In this document: in pieces, positions 56,321 to 64,000 of the stretch
Position numbering within the stretch: position 1 is the stretch's first letter
Layout: the number at the start of each line of letters is the position of its first letter
Source of the DNA: Stakelama saccharophila
GTDB lineage: Bacteria; Pseudomonadota; Alphaproteobacteria; Sphingomonadales; Sphingomonadaceae
NCBI RefSeq assembly: GCF_032229225.1
Contig: NZ_CP135076.1
Span: 2,337,001 to 2,401,000, forward strand
Length of the DNA: 64,000 nt
Reading direction: 5' to 3'
Made by a program: the position numbers and the translations under genes
The notes under the pieces: generated by a model
The model's database searches: none
Seen by the model: the letters and a program-made list of their open reading frames with translations, nothing else
What the model was told of the DNA's origin: nothing

Positions 56321-57778
56321 ATGACCGGCGCGCCCCTTACCCTCTATAACAGCCTCACCCGCAGCCTCGAGACCTTCGAGCCGCTCGACCCCAAAAAGGG
56401 CGTGCGCGTCTATTCCTGCGGGCCGACGGTCTACAACTACGCACATCTCGGCAACCTGCGTGCCTATGTCTTCACCGACACGCTGTCGCGCGTGCTGACG
56501 TGGAAAGGTTATGCGCTGACCCACGTCATCAACATCACCGATGTCGGCCATCTGACCTCGGACGCCGATGCCGGCGACGACAAGATGGAAGCCGCCGCCA
56601 GGAAGCAGCAGCAGAGCATATGGGAGGTTGCCGCCCATTATACACAGGCGTTCAAGGACAATGTCGCCGCGCTCAACATCCGCGCGCCCACCCGCTGGTC
56701 GGTCGCGACCGACCATATCGGCGAGATGATCGACTTCGCGAAGCGCATCGCGCCCGACCATTGCTACGAAATCGACAGCGGCCTTTATTTCGACGCGACG
56801 ACGGTGCCCGATTACGGCCGCCTCGCCGGCGCGCGCGACGATGCGGGCGAAGGCCGGATCGACCCCGTCGCCGGCAAGCGCCACGCGCAGGATTTCGCGA
56901 TCTGGCGCAAGTCCGCGCCGGGCGAACAGCGGCAGATGGAATGGGACAGCCCCTGGGGCAAGGGGGCGCCCGGCTGGCATCTCGAATGCTCGGTGATGAG
57001 CGAGAAATATCTCGGCTTTCCGTTCGACATCCATACCGGCGGCATCGATCACCGCGAGATCCATCATCCCAACGAGATCGCGCAGAACCAGGCATTCTGC
57101 GCGTGCGGAACCATGCAGCCCGGCTTCACCGGTGCGCATTTCTGGATGCACAACAATTTCCTGGTCGACCGCACGGGCAAGATGTCGAAGTCGAAGGGCG
57201 GCTTTTCGACCCTGTTTGCACTGGTCGAGGCAGGCATCCATCCTCTCGCCTATCGGCTGCTCTGCCTTCAGGCGCACTATCGCAGCGAACTGGAATTCGG
57301 CGCCGATCACATCCTTGCCGCGCTGACCCGCCTGAAGCGGCTGGTGATGGCGGTGCAGACCCTGCGCGATCGTGCCGAACTGGGCGACGCGTTCCCCGCG
57401 CCGAACGAGGCCGCGATCGCCGAACTCGATGCCGCGATTTCGGACGATCTCAACACGCCGAAGGCGCTGACGGTGCTTGAAGCGATGCTGGCGAACAAGA
57501 AACTGTCGGTCGAGGAACGCCTCGGCACGCTGCAGGCCTTCGACGCCCTTCTCGGCCTCACGCTGCTCGAACTCCGGCGCGAGGACCTCCGCCTCCAGCC
57601 GCTGAATGCCACGCTTGGCGAACACGAGGTTCGGCAGCGTGTCGAACGCCGCCGGGACGCGCGCGCCGCAAAGGATTTCGCCGCCTCCGACCGCCTGCGC
57701 GACGAACTCACCGCCGCCGGAGTCGACGTAATGGATGGCGATCCGATGGGCTGGGACTGGCAGATCCGGCTGGACTGA
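56321..57778 (+). CDS. cysS: Cysteinyl-tRNA synthetase
   Basis: A 485-residue monomeric class I synthetase. The zinc/active-site region is CGPTVYNYAHLGNLR (HLGN, HIGH equivalent), with GWHLECSVM and HHPNEIAQNQA providing further zinc ligands. KMSKS appears in TGKMSKSKGGF. Start chosen at MTGAPLTLYN with TAAGG upstream; an ATG 24 bases earlier (56297) is the alternative. The tRNA-Cys gene lies 1.2 kb upstream on the same strand, but I see nothing linking their expression. Confidence 0.94.
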   Translation: MTGAPLTLYNSLTRSLETFEPLDPKKGVRVYSCGPTVYNYAHLGNLRAYVFTDTLSRVLTWKGYALTHVINITDVGHLTSDADAGDDKMEAAARKQQQSIWEVAAHYTQAFKDNVAALNIRAPTRWSVATDHIGEMIDFAKRIAPDHCYEIDSGLYFDATTVPDYGRLAGARDDAGEGRIDPVAGKRHAQDFAIWRKSAPGEQRQMEWDSPWGKGAPGWHLECSVMSEKYLGFPFDIHTGGIDHREIHHPNEIAQNQAFCACGTMQPGFTGAHFWMHNNFLVDRTGKMSKSKGGFSTLFALVEAGIHPLAYRLLCLQAHYRSELEFGADHILAALTRLKRLVMAVQTLRDRAELGDAFPAPNEAAIAELDAAISDDLNTPKALTVLEAMLANKKLSVEERLGTLQAFDALLGLTLLELRREDLRLQPLNATLGEHEVRQRVERRRDARAAKDFAASDRLRDELTAAGVDVMDGDPMGWDWQIRLD

Positions 57779-57827
57779 TCCGACGAAACGCGCGGATGCG
57801 TGGTAAGTCAGGCGACCGGAACGAGCC

Positions 57828-59234
57828 TCAGCCCTGCAGCTCGCGCATCAGGCAGCGCACCGCGCCGTCGATCTCCACATCCTTGCCGCGCAGATCCTCG
57901 ATCCGGCGGACGGCATGGATGACGGTGGAATGATCGCGGTTGCCGAACTTGCGCCCGATCTCGGGTAGAGAGCGGGTCGTCAGGCGCTTGGCCAGATACA
58001 TCGCGATCTGGCGCGGCCGCGCGATGGAAACGGCACGACGCGCCGACACCAGGTCGATCTGACCGACCTCGAAATGGGCCGAAACCGCGCGCTGAATCTC
58101 GTCGATCGTGACGCGCCGCTGCGATCCGCGAAGGACCTCGCCCAGTGTCTGGATGGCGAAATCCATGGTGATGGTCTCGCCGATCAACTGCGCATAAGCG
58201 ACGATGCGGTTGAGCGCGCCTTCCAGCTCGCGCACGCTTGTCGTGACGCGCGATGCGATAAGGTCCAGCACCTCGTCCGGCACGGACGCACCGTCTACGC
58301 CGCGCAGCTTGCGTTCCAGGATTTCGCGGCGCAGCTCACGATCGGGTTGTCGGATATCCGCGACCAGGCCGGAGGCGAGCCGGCCGACCAGCCGGCCGTC
58401 CACACCGTCCAGCGCCCGCGGCTCCCGATCGGCGGCAATGACGAGGCGTTTGCCCGCGCTCATGAACTCGTTGACCGTATGGAGGCATTCCTCCTGGGTC
58501 GAATCCTTGCCGGCGATGAATTGCAGGTCGTCGATCATCAACAGATCGACGCTGCGCAACCGGGCCTTGAAGGTGAAGGTGTCGCGCGATCGCAGCGCCT
58601 GCACGAATTCGAACATGAAGCGTTCGGCCGGCATGTAGATCGCCGTAGCATCCGGCCTGGTGGCGAGAAACGCATGGCCGATGGCGTGCATCAGATGCGT
58701 TTTGCCCTGCCCCGTCGCACTGTGCAGGTATAGCGGACTGAAGCGCGGCGCCCCCGGCTCGGCAAGCGCGCGCGCCGCGTTCGCGGCGACCTGGTTCGAC
58801 TCGCCGGTCACGAACCGGTCGAAGGTCAGGCGCGGGTCGAAGCGGTAGCGTTCGCCGGCGGCCGATGGCATCGCCGGGCTGGCCGCCACAGGATCGGACC
58901 CCGGGTTCGCCTTCGCCGCTCCGTCCGGCGCCTTCAGGACGCGCGCCTCGGTGTCGCGCAGCGTTTCGATCGAAACGCGTCGTATTTCGGGCAGCAAGGA
59001 GCGGAATTCGAATGCCAGCCGCTCGCCGTAATGATTCCGCACCCAGTTGGTCATGAAGGCGGACGGCAGGCCAAGCCGGACGACATCGGCCTCATCGTCA
59101 TCCGCGATCAGGGTGATGGGCTTCAGCCACTGTTCGAACAACCGCTGTCCGGCGGATGCACGCAGGTTCTTGCGCACGCGCTCCCATGCCCGGACCTTGG
59201 CGACTTCGTCCTCCTGCTGCCCTGCACCGATCAC
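57828..59234 (-). CDS. dnaA: Chromosomal replication initiator protein DnaA
   Basis: A 468-residue AAA+ initiator. Domain I ~10-90 (WERVRKNLRASAGQRLFEQWL), linker, AAA+ domain from ~130 with SATGQGKTHLMHAIGHAF as Walker A, LLMIDDLQFIAGK as Walker B, and domain IV with the DnaA-box helix-turn-helix signature GNRDHSTVIHAVRRIE. The first Gly of the usual GGVGLGKT Walker A is Ser here. The GTG start at 59234 sits about 360 bp from the rpsT terminator. Full length. Confidence 0.95.
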   Translation of the reverse strand: MIGAGQQEDEVAKVRAWERVRKNLRASAGQRLFEQWLKPITLIADDDEADVVRLGLPSAFMTNWVRNHYGERLAFEFRSLLPEIRRVSIETLRDTEARVLKAPDGAAKANPGSDPVAASPAMPSAAGERYRFDPRLTFDRFVTGESNQVAANAARALAEPGAPRFSPLYLHSATGQGKTHLMHAIGHAFLATRPDATAIYMPAERFMFEFVQALRSRDTFTFKARLRSVDLLMIDDLQFIAGKDSTQEECLHTVNEFMSAGKRLVIAADREPRALDGVDGRLVGRLASGLVADIRQPDRELRREILERKLRGVDGASVPDEVLDLIASRVTTSVRELEGALNRIVAYAQLIGETITMDFAIQTLGEVLRGSQRRVTIDEIQRAVSAHFEVGQIDLVSARRAVSIARPRQIAMYLAKRLTTRSLPEIGRKFGNRDHSTVIHAVRRIEDLRGKDVEIDGAVRCLMRELQG

Positions 59235-59587
59235 GCGACCAAACCTCTCCCCATGACGGAACCCCGACCCGCCTGCCTGCTCCGAACGAAAGACAAAGCT
59301 GTCCCCTAGCCGGAATCGACATCCCGCCTGGACTGCGAAGCTTCGCTTGATCCCTCAGCGAGAATCTCGCCGGGGAGGTTGTGTGTAGATAACAGCCGAC
59401 GAGTCGATCAAGAGCACACACTGTCACGCAACCGAAATATATAAGTTGACAGGCCGCCAGCGTAGGAAATGCGTCGAATATCTTCGATTATCGCTGTTTA
59501 TCAATCGCTTATCCGGCACTATTCTCGACGCCGCGGGCTCGACTCGTGCTTTCTCCAATGGTCCCGCAGCGGGGTACGGCGCCATAG
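59235..59587. promoter_or_regulatory. dnaA upstream region with candidate DnaA-binding motifs
   Basis: No gene seen in this ~350-bp region. A near-consensus DnaA box, TTATCTACA (one mismatch), lies on the minus strand at 59384-59392. Three TTATC cores occur on the plus strand at 59488, 59498 and 59509, spaced one helical turn apart. An AT-rich patch (AAATATATAAG) near 59433-59444 is a possible dnaA promoter element. Autoregulation or origin function is inferred only. Confidence 0.45.
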
Positions 59588-59622
59588 AAAAAGCCCCGCC
59601 GAAAGGCCCGGCGGGGCTTTTT
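59588..59622 (-). terminator. Rho-independent terminator downstream of rpsT
   Basis: A 14-bp perfect stem AAAAAGCCCCGCCG/CGGCGGGGCTTTTT with a 7-base loop; T-tract present on both strands, so it can act in either direction. It lies 34 bp beyond the rpsT stop. Confidence 0.92.
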
Positions 59623-59655
59623 GTTTTACCCTAAGGACTTGGGCCGGGAACGGCT

Positions 59656-59919
59656 TCAGCCGAGTGCGGCAACCCGTTTCGTCAGGCGCGAAAATTTGCG
59701 CGAAGCAGTGTTCTTGTGCAGCACGCCGTTCGCGACACCGCGCGCCAGTTCAGGCTGCGTCGCCTGGAGCGCCGCCTTCGCCGCGTCCTTGTCACCGGCT
59801 TCCAGCGCCGCCTCGACCTTCTTGACCTGGGTACGGATGCGGCTCAGCCGCGAACCGTTGATCGCTGCGCGACGCTCATTGCGCCGAATACGCTTTTTCG
59901 CCTGCGGCGTGTTCGCCAT
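59656..59919 (-). CDS. rpsT: 30S ribosomal protein S20
   Basis: An 87-residue basic helical ribosomal protein: [20 protein letters not shown], then three helices and the tail [17 protein letters not shown]20 binds the 16S rRNA 5' domain. It is often next to dnaA in alphaproteobacteria, as here. A strong terminator follows. The long frame that continues upstream through mutM is fortuitous. Confidence 0.97.
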   Translation of the reverse strand: MANTPQAKKRIRRNERRAAINGSRLSRIRTQVKKVEAALEAGDKDAAKAALQATQPELARGVANGVLHKNTASRKFSRLTKRVAALG

Positions 59920-60023
59920 GCTCTTCTCAATCCTGTTTTTTGCGTAAACCGTCGCCCGCAACGCGAAGCTCGCGTTCGGGAAAGCGCGCCCTTTACCGGT
60001 TCGGACGCAGACGGTCAACCGCC

Positions 60024-60836
60024 TCAATGCTGGCACCTGGGGCACCAGAAGGTGGATCGCCCGCCGTCGACACGGCGCCGGACGATACCGCCGCACGGGC
60101 ACTGCGCGTCCTCGCGGCCATAGACCCGCCACTGCTTGGCGAAATAGCCGAGTTCGCCATCGGGCCGGGCATAGTCCCGCAGCGTCGATCCGCCCGCCAG
60201 GATCGCCGCTTCCAGCACCGCGCGAACCGCCGGTACGAGCCGTTCGAGCCGCTGCCGCGACACACTGCCCGCCTCCCGCCAAGGCGCGACCCGCGCCAGG
60301 TTCAGTGCCTCGCATACATAGATGTTGCCCAAGCCGGCAACGATCCGCTGGTCGAGCAATTGCGCCTTGATCGATGCCCTGCGCCCTTTCAGCGCGCGCA
60401 TCAGGTGGCGCACCGTGAAATCTTCCCCGAGCGGCTCCGGCCCCATCGCCGCGAATGTGGGATAGCACGGCAAAGCATCGGTCGGGACGATATCCACCGA
60501 TCCGAATCGCCGGGCGTCGTTGAGCGCGAGCCGCCGACCGGCATCGGTTTCGAGCAGGAGGTGGTCGTGCTTCAGTTCCTCGCCCGGATCGAGCCGCCAG
60601 CGCCCCGACATGCCGAGGTGGAAGATTACGGTGTCGCCGCGATCGGTATGGACGAGCCCGTATTTGGCCCGACGCCCTACGCCGGTAACACCCGCCCCGG
60701 TCAGCCGCTGGCCGAGGTCGACCGGGATCGGCCACCGCAGGTCGCGCCGCCGCACGACGACGCGCGTCAGCCGGTGCCCCTCCAGCACGGGCCGCAGGCC
60801 TCGGACGGTCGTTTCCACTTCGGGTAATTCCGGCAT
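60024..60836 (-). CDS. mutM: Formamidopyrimidine-DNA glycosylase
   Basis: A 270-residue bifunctional glycosylase/AP lyase that removes 8-oxoguanine. N-terminal [13 protein letters not shown] holds the catalytic Pro/Glu; the helix-two-turn-helix region has [19 protein letters not shown]; the C-terminal zinc finger has CPCGG...CPRC. Length normal. Divergent from ubiE. The start MPELPEVE is fixed because the mature protein must begin with Pro. Confidence 0.96.
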   Translation of the reverse strand: MPELPEVETTVRGLRPVLEGHRLTRVVVRRRDLRWPIPVDLGQRLTGAGVTGVGRRAKYGLVHTDRGDTVIFHLGMSGRWRLDPGEELKHDHLLLETDAGRRLALNDARRFGSVDIVPTDALPCYPTFAAMGPEPLGEDFTVRHLMRALKGRRASIKAQLLDQRIVAGLGNIYVCEALNLARVAPWREAGSVSRQRLERLVPAVRAVLEAAILAGGSTLRDYARPDGELGYFAKQWRVYGREDAQCPCGGIVRRRVDGGRSTFWCPRCQH

Positions 60837-60942
60837 GACGGATCGGACTGCTAGGGCCTCGCTTGCCGAACGGCAATGCGGATCGCGAACGGCGCCGCGC
60901 CGGGCGTTGCCGTTTTCCGGAACAGGCCCTACAGCGAGCCGC

Positions 60943-61674
60943 ATGAGCGAGACGGTTTCCTTCGGCTATGAAGAGGTCCCCCCCGACGAGAAGACCCGCC
61001 GGGTCGGCGGGGTCTTCACCAGCGTGGCGGCACGCTACGACCTGATGAACGACGCCATGTCGGGCGGCATGCACCGCCTGTGGAAGGACCGGTTCGTCCG
61101 CCGGGTCAAACCGCGCCCGGGCGACCAGATACTCGACATGGCCGGCGGCACCGGCGACATCGCATTCCGTCTGGCGGAAGCGGGCGCCGCCGTGACGGTC
61201 GCGGACATCAACCCCGACATGCTGGACGTCGGCATGGCACGGGCGCAGAAACGCGGCATCGACGGCCTGGTCTGGACCGAGGCGAATGCCGAGACGCTGA
61301 GCTTTCCCGACCGCTTCTTCGACGCCTATACCATCGCCTTCGGCATTCGGAACGTGACTGATATTCCGGCCGCCCTCAACGAGGCGCACCGCGTGCTGCG
61401 CCGCGGCGGCCGCTTTTTCTGTCTGGAATTCTCGACCACCCTGTGGCCCGGATTCGCGGAAGCGTATGATACCTATTCGCACCGCCTGGTGCCCAGGCTC
61501 GGCAAGCTGCTTGCGAATGACGAGGACAGCTATCGCTATCTGATCGAATCGATCCGACGCTTTCCCGACATGGAGCGGTTCAAGGCGATGATCGGCGACG
61601 CCGGCTTCGTCCAGACCAGAGCCGAACCGATGCTGGGCGGCCTCGTCGCCATTCACAGCGGCTGGAAGATTTGA
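60943..61674 (+). CDS. ubiE: Ubiquinone/menaquinone C-methyltransferase UbiE
   Basis: A 243-residue SAM-dependent methyltransferase of the benzoquinol ring in ubiquinone synthesis. Signatures: [25 protein letters not shown] motif [15 protein letters not shown], and [20 protein letters not shown]. Length typical. The ubiB gene follows at 13 bp, forming a ubiquinone operon. Confidence 0.95.
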   Translation: MSETVSFGYEEVPPDEKTRRVGGVFTSVAARYDLMNDAMSGGMHRLWKDRFVRRVKPRPGDQILDMAGGTGDIAFRLAEAGAAVTVADINPDMLDVGMARAQKRGIDGLVWTEANAETLSFPDRFFDAYTIAFGIRNVTDIPAALNEAHRVLRRGGRFFCLEFSTTLWPGFAEAYDTYSHRLVPRLGKLLANDEDSYRYLIESIRRFPDMERFKAMIGDAGFVQTRAEPMLGGLVAIHSGWKI

Positions 61675-61687
61675 GGGTGCCGACCGC

Positions 61688-63226
61688 GTGACCGCGCCAT
61701 TGGTGCATCTGTTCCGGCTCTTGAAATGGGGGCGTATCCTCGCGCGTCACGGCGCGCTGACGGGGATTGAGGAAGACCGCAACACGCCCAGGCCGATCCG
61801 GCGGCTGGCGCGGATCGCCCGGATGGGCGCGCGCGTTCCCAGGACGCCGCGCTATGCCGATGCTTTTCAGGAGATCGGCCCCGCCGCCATCAAGCTGGGC
61901 CAGACGCTGGCGACCCGGCCCGACCTGGTCGGCGAGCAGGCCGCGCGCGACCTCCTGCGGCTGCAGGATGCGCTTCCCCCGGTCGATTTCACGATCATAT
62001 GCGAGGAAATCCGGTCGAGCTTCGGCCGGCCGATCGAGGAGCTGTTCGACGAGATCGAGGAAATACCCATCGGCGCCGCCTCGATCGCGCAGGTCCACCG
62101 TGCCGTGACCACCGATGGAAGACGGGTCGCGATCAAGGTTCTGCGCCCCGGCATCGAAGCCGAATTCGCGCGCGCCATCGACACCTATGAATGGGCCGCG
62201 GCCCAGGTCGAGGCGATGGGCGGAGAAGCCGCGCGACTGCGGCCGCGACTCGTGATCGAGACGTTCAAACGCTGGACCGCGCGCGAACTCGATCTTCGGC
62301 GCGAAGCGGCCTCGGCATCGGAACTCGCCGTCGGCATGGAGGCGGAACCCGACTTTGTCGTGCCGGCGATCGATTGGCAGCGTACCACCGGCCGGGTGAT
62401 GACGCTCGAATGGGTCGACGGCATCAAATTGTCGAACCGCGACGCGCTGATCGAGGCCGGCCACGATGTTTCCCTGCTCGCCGCGCGCCTGGTCCGCGCC
62501 TTCCTGCGCCAGGCCATTGCCGAGGGCTTCTTCCACGCCGACATGCACCAGGGGAACCTGTTCGCGCTGGCGGACGGGCGCATCGCTGCGATCGATTTCG
62601 GCATCATGGGCCGGATCGACCGGCGGGCACGCGTCTGGCTGGCCGAAATTCTCTATGGACTGATCACGGGCGACTATAAGCGCGTCGCCGAGATTCACTT
62701 CGAGGCGGGCTATGTCCCCGCCCACCACAATGTCGCCGAATTCGCCACGGCCCTGCGCGCGGTCGGCGAGCCGGTGCGCGGCATGCCGGTCAAGGACATG
62801 TCGATCGGCATGATGCTGGACTCGCTGTTCAACATCACCCGCGATTTCGACATGCAGACGCAGCCGCATCTACTCCTGCTGCAAAAGACCATGGTGATGA
62901 TCGAGGGCGTCGCCACGACGCTCGACCCCGACATCAACCTGTGGGAAACCGCCGCGCCCTTCGTGCGGGAATGGATACGCACCGAACTCGGCCCGGAAGC
63001 CGCGATCGCCGACAAGCTGATCGAGGATTTCCGCACTATCGCCCGCCTGCCGCAACTCGTGCGCAATCTGGAAGCGCGCTATCCCTCGCCCGGCGGCGCC
63101 CCGCCTTCCCCGCCCTTGAAGGACATCGAGATCGTGCGGGTCGGCGGCGGCTGGCGCTATATCGCGGTCGCGGCGGTGACCGCGGCGGTCAGCATCGCCG
63201 CGACGCTGTTGGCCGTACATTCCTGA
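61688..63226 (+). CDS. ubiB: Ubiquinone biosynthesis protein UbiB (ABC1/ADCK family)
   Basis: A 512-residue atypical kinase/ATPase needed for ubiquinone synthesis. The family's KxGQ motif is in [15 protein letters not shown]; Ala-rich nucleotide loop [12 protein letters not shown]; Lys in VAIKVLRP; catalytic [14 protein letters not shown] and AIDFGIMG. The C-terminus has a hydrophobic anchor ([20 protein letters not shown]). GTG start. In many relatives coaBC and dut follow; here a membrane protein begins at the overlapping TGATG. Confidence 0.94.
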   Translation: MTAPLVHLFRLLKWGRILARHGALTGIEEDRNTPRPIRRLARIARMGARVPRTPRYADAFQEIGPAAIKLGQTLATRPDLVGEQAARDLLRLQDALPPVDFTIICEEIRSSFGRPIEELFDEIEEIPIGAASIAQVHRAVTTDGRRVAIKVLRPGIEAEFARAIDTYEWAAAQVEAMGGEAARLRPRLVIETFKRWTARELDLRREAASASELAVGMEAEPDFVVPAIDWQRTTGRVMTLEWVDGIKLSNRDALIEAGHDVSLLAARLVRAFLRQAIAEGFFHADMHQGNLFALADGRIAAIDFGIMGRIDRRARVWLAEILYGLITGDYKRVAEIHFEAGYVPAHHNVAEFATALRAVGEPVRGMPVKDMSIGMMLDSLFNITRDFDMQTQPHLLLLQKTMVMIEGVATTLDPDINLWETAAPFVREWIRTELGPEAAIADKLIEDFRTIARLPQLVRNLEARYPSPGGAPPSPPLKDIEIVRVGGGWRYIAVAAVTAAVSIAATLLAVHS

Positions 63227-64000
63227 TGGTGCGGGGCGCGCCGCCTGTCTGGCTGCGGCGCCCAAGCCGGTTCGCCGGCCTGGCGCGGGGACCGGCCATC
63301 ACCGTGCTGATCGCGCTGGGCGTGCTCATCCTGTTCTGCCTGACCACGCTCGGCACGGCCGCACCGGGCGACGGCATGAGCGGCAACGCACCGCCGGCGG
63401 GTCAGCAAGACATCTATCTGTACGGATCAATCGTCAGCGGCCTGCGCGCCGGCGGCGACTATTACGGCGTGGCGGTGGAGGCCCTGCGCGCCGGCAATTT
63501 CCCGCTGAAGCCCTTCTTCACCTTCCGCCTGCCGACCTTGGCGGTGGTCGAGGCCGCCCTTCCCGCCTGGGGAGTCGCCATGCTCCTCTACCTCCTCGCC
63601 GCCTGCGTCGCCGCCGCCTGGTTCGTGCGGCTGCGTGATGCACTGGCCGCCCGGCCGGCCCCGCTCGCTGCGGCCATGGTGGCGCTGATGGCGGGCATGC
63701 TGGCATGCGTGCAAACCGACATAGCCGCATTCCACGAAATATGGGCCGCGCAACTGATCGCATTGTCGCTCGCGCTGTGGCGACCGGACCGCTGGCTGGA
63801 ATCGATCGCGGTGGCGTTGATGGCGATGCTGATCCGCGAAACCGCTGCGCTTTACACGATCATCATGGCACTGTTCGCATTCCGCAGCGGACGACGTGGC
63901 GAACTGGCGGGCTGGGGCGCCGCGCTGGCGATCTTCGCCGTCGCCGTCGGCCTGCATGCCTATGCGGTGTCGCAGGTGGTCGGACCGCTCGATCCCGCAT
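63226..64000 (+). CDS. Polytopic membrane protein, partial (runs off the right edge)
   Basis: The frame opens with ATG overlapping the ubiB stop (TGATG) and stays open to the window end (~258 residues). Multiple hydrophobic helices: AITVLIALGVLILFCLTTLG, WGVAMLLYLLAACVAAAWFV, and others. Between helices 1 and 2 is a periplasmic loop with QDIYLYGSIVSGLRAGGDYY and PFFTFRLPTLAVVEA, a pattern seen in GT-C type (dolichyl-phosphate-mannose-like) glycosyltransferases, where an early acidic residue is catalytic. Assignment tentative; C-terminal part not visible. Overlap implies co-translation with ubiB. Confidence 0.6.
   Translation, partial: MVRGAPPVWLRRPSRFAGLARGPAITVLIALGVLILFCLTTLGTAAPGDGMSGNAPPAGQQDIYLYGSIVSGLRAGGDYYGVAVEALRAGNFPLKPFFTFRLPTLAVVEAALPAWGVAMLLYLLAACVAAAWFVRLRDALAARPAPLAAAMVALMAGMLACVQTDIAAFHEIWAAQLIALSLALWRPDRWLESIAVALMAMLIRETAALYTIIMALFAFRSGRRGELAGWGAALAIFAVAVGLHAYAVSQVVGPLDPA

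Noticed and set aside
55063..57778. Possible regulatory link between tRNA-Cys and cysS
   Set aside because: They are 1.2 kb apart with other genes and a repeat between them; no T-box-like structure is visible, and proteobacteria rarely use T-boxes.
59656..61656. A 666-codon minus-strand frame running through ubiE antisense, mutM antisense-frame and rpsT
   Set aside because: Only its last 87 codons are a gene (rpsT); the rest is out of frame with mutM and opposite ubiE.

Overview
The window is GC-rich chromosomal DNA from an alphaproteobacterium, most probably a sphingomonad (Sphingomonas or a near relative). Reasons: UPF0262, DUF2849, DUF1285 and PopZ/DUF2497 proteins; the sdhE-mfd, ubiE-ubiB and dnaA/rpsT neighbourhoods; a TonB-ExbB-ExbD-ExbD set; and several families of palindromic repeats. 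Genes are densely packed, often with ATGA or GTGA start/stop overlaps. I see no prophage, CRISPR array, rRNA operon or intact insertion sequence.

Layout. 1-3.3 kb: end of selO, astD (arginine catabolism), an exported GH5 hydrolase. 3.4-7.6 kb: sulfate assimilation (SUMT, DUF2849, sulfite reductase, DUF934, 4Fe-4S-type CysH), with an inverted repeat in two internal gaps and one after the operon. 7.7-11.6 kb: dnaB, UPF0262, a GH25-like protein lacking its catalytic acids, cdd, dcd. 11.7-14.8 kb: TPR protein and the tonB-exbB-exbD-exbD transport operon with a clear terminator. 15-22.5 kb: folM-like/folB pair, GST, GNAT, DUF1285-Nudix-cca, a GGDEF-EAL protein. 22.5-27.8 kb: parC, purC-purS-purQ, queuosine precursor transporter. 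27.8-40.6 kb: tRNA-Arg(TCT), PilZ, two L,D-transpeptidase-type proteins, pncC-nadE, sdhE, mfd, an EAL phosphodiesterase with a dead GGDEF, moaA-nadK. 40.7-42.1 kb: a degraded accessory patch between tRNA-Asn and tRNA-Arg(ACG) holding one apparently chimeric gene. 42.2-54.9 kb: lipoprotein, MFS-spermidine synthase fusion, GNAT-hemB, lipid kinase, MATE pump, valS, popZ, tolC, pcm. 55-64 kb: tRNA-Cys, two small unknown genes, cysS, dnaA, rpsT, mutM, ubiE, ubiB and the beginning of a membrane protein.

The most interesting signal is a pair of about 100-bp REPIN-like elements (two inverted palindromic arms). One is exactly 96 bp and lies in frame inside the essential valS, adding 32 residues to the synthetase. 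The other spans the start of the adjacent MATE gene and supplies its start codon and first residues. A second, unrelated inverted repeat family (five copies) stays outside genes. Also notable are the SGNH/phospholipase-like chimera, the GH25 protein with RxR in place of DxE, the FolM-like reductase beside folB, and three helically phased TTATC motifs upstream of dnaA.
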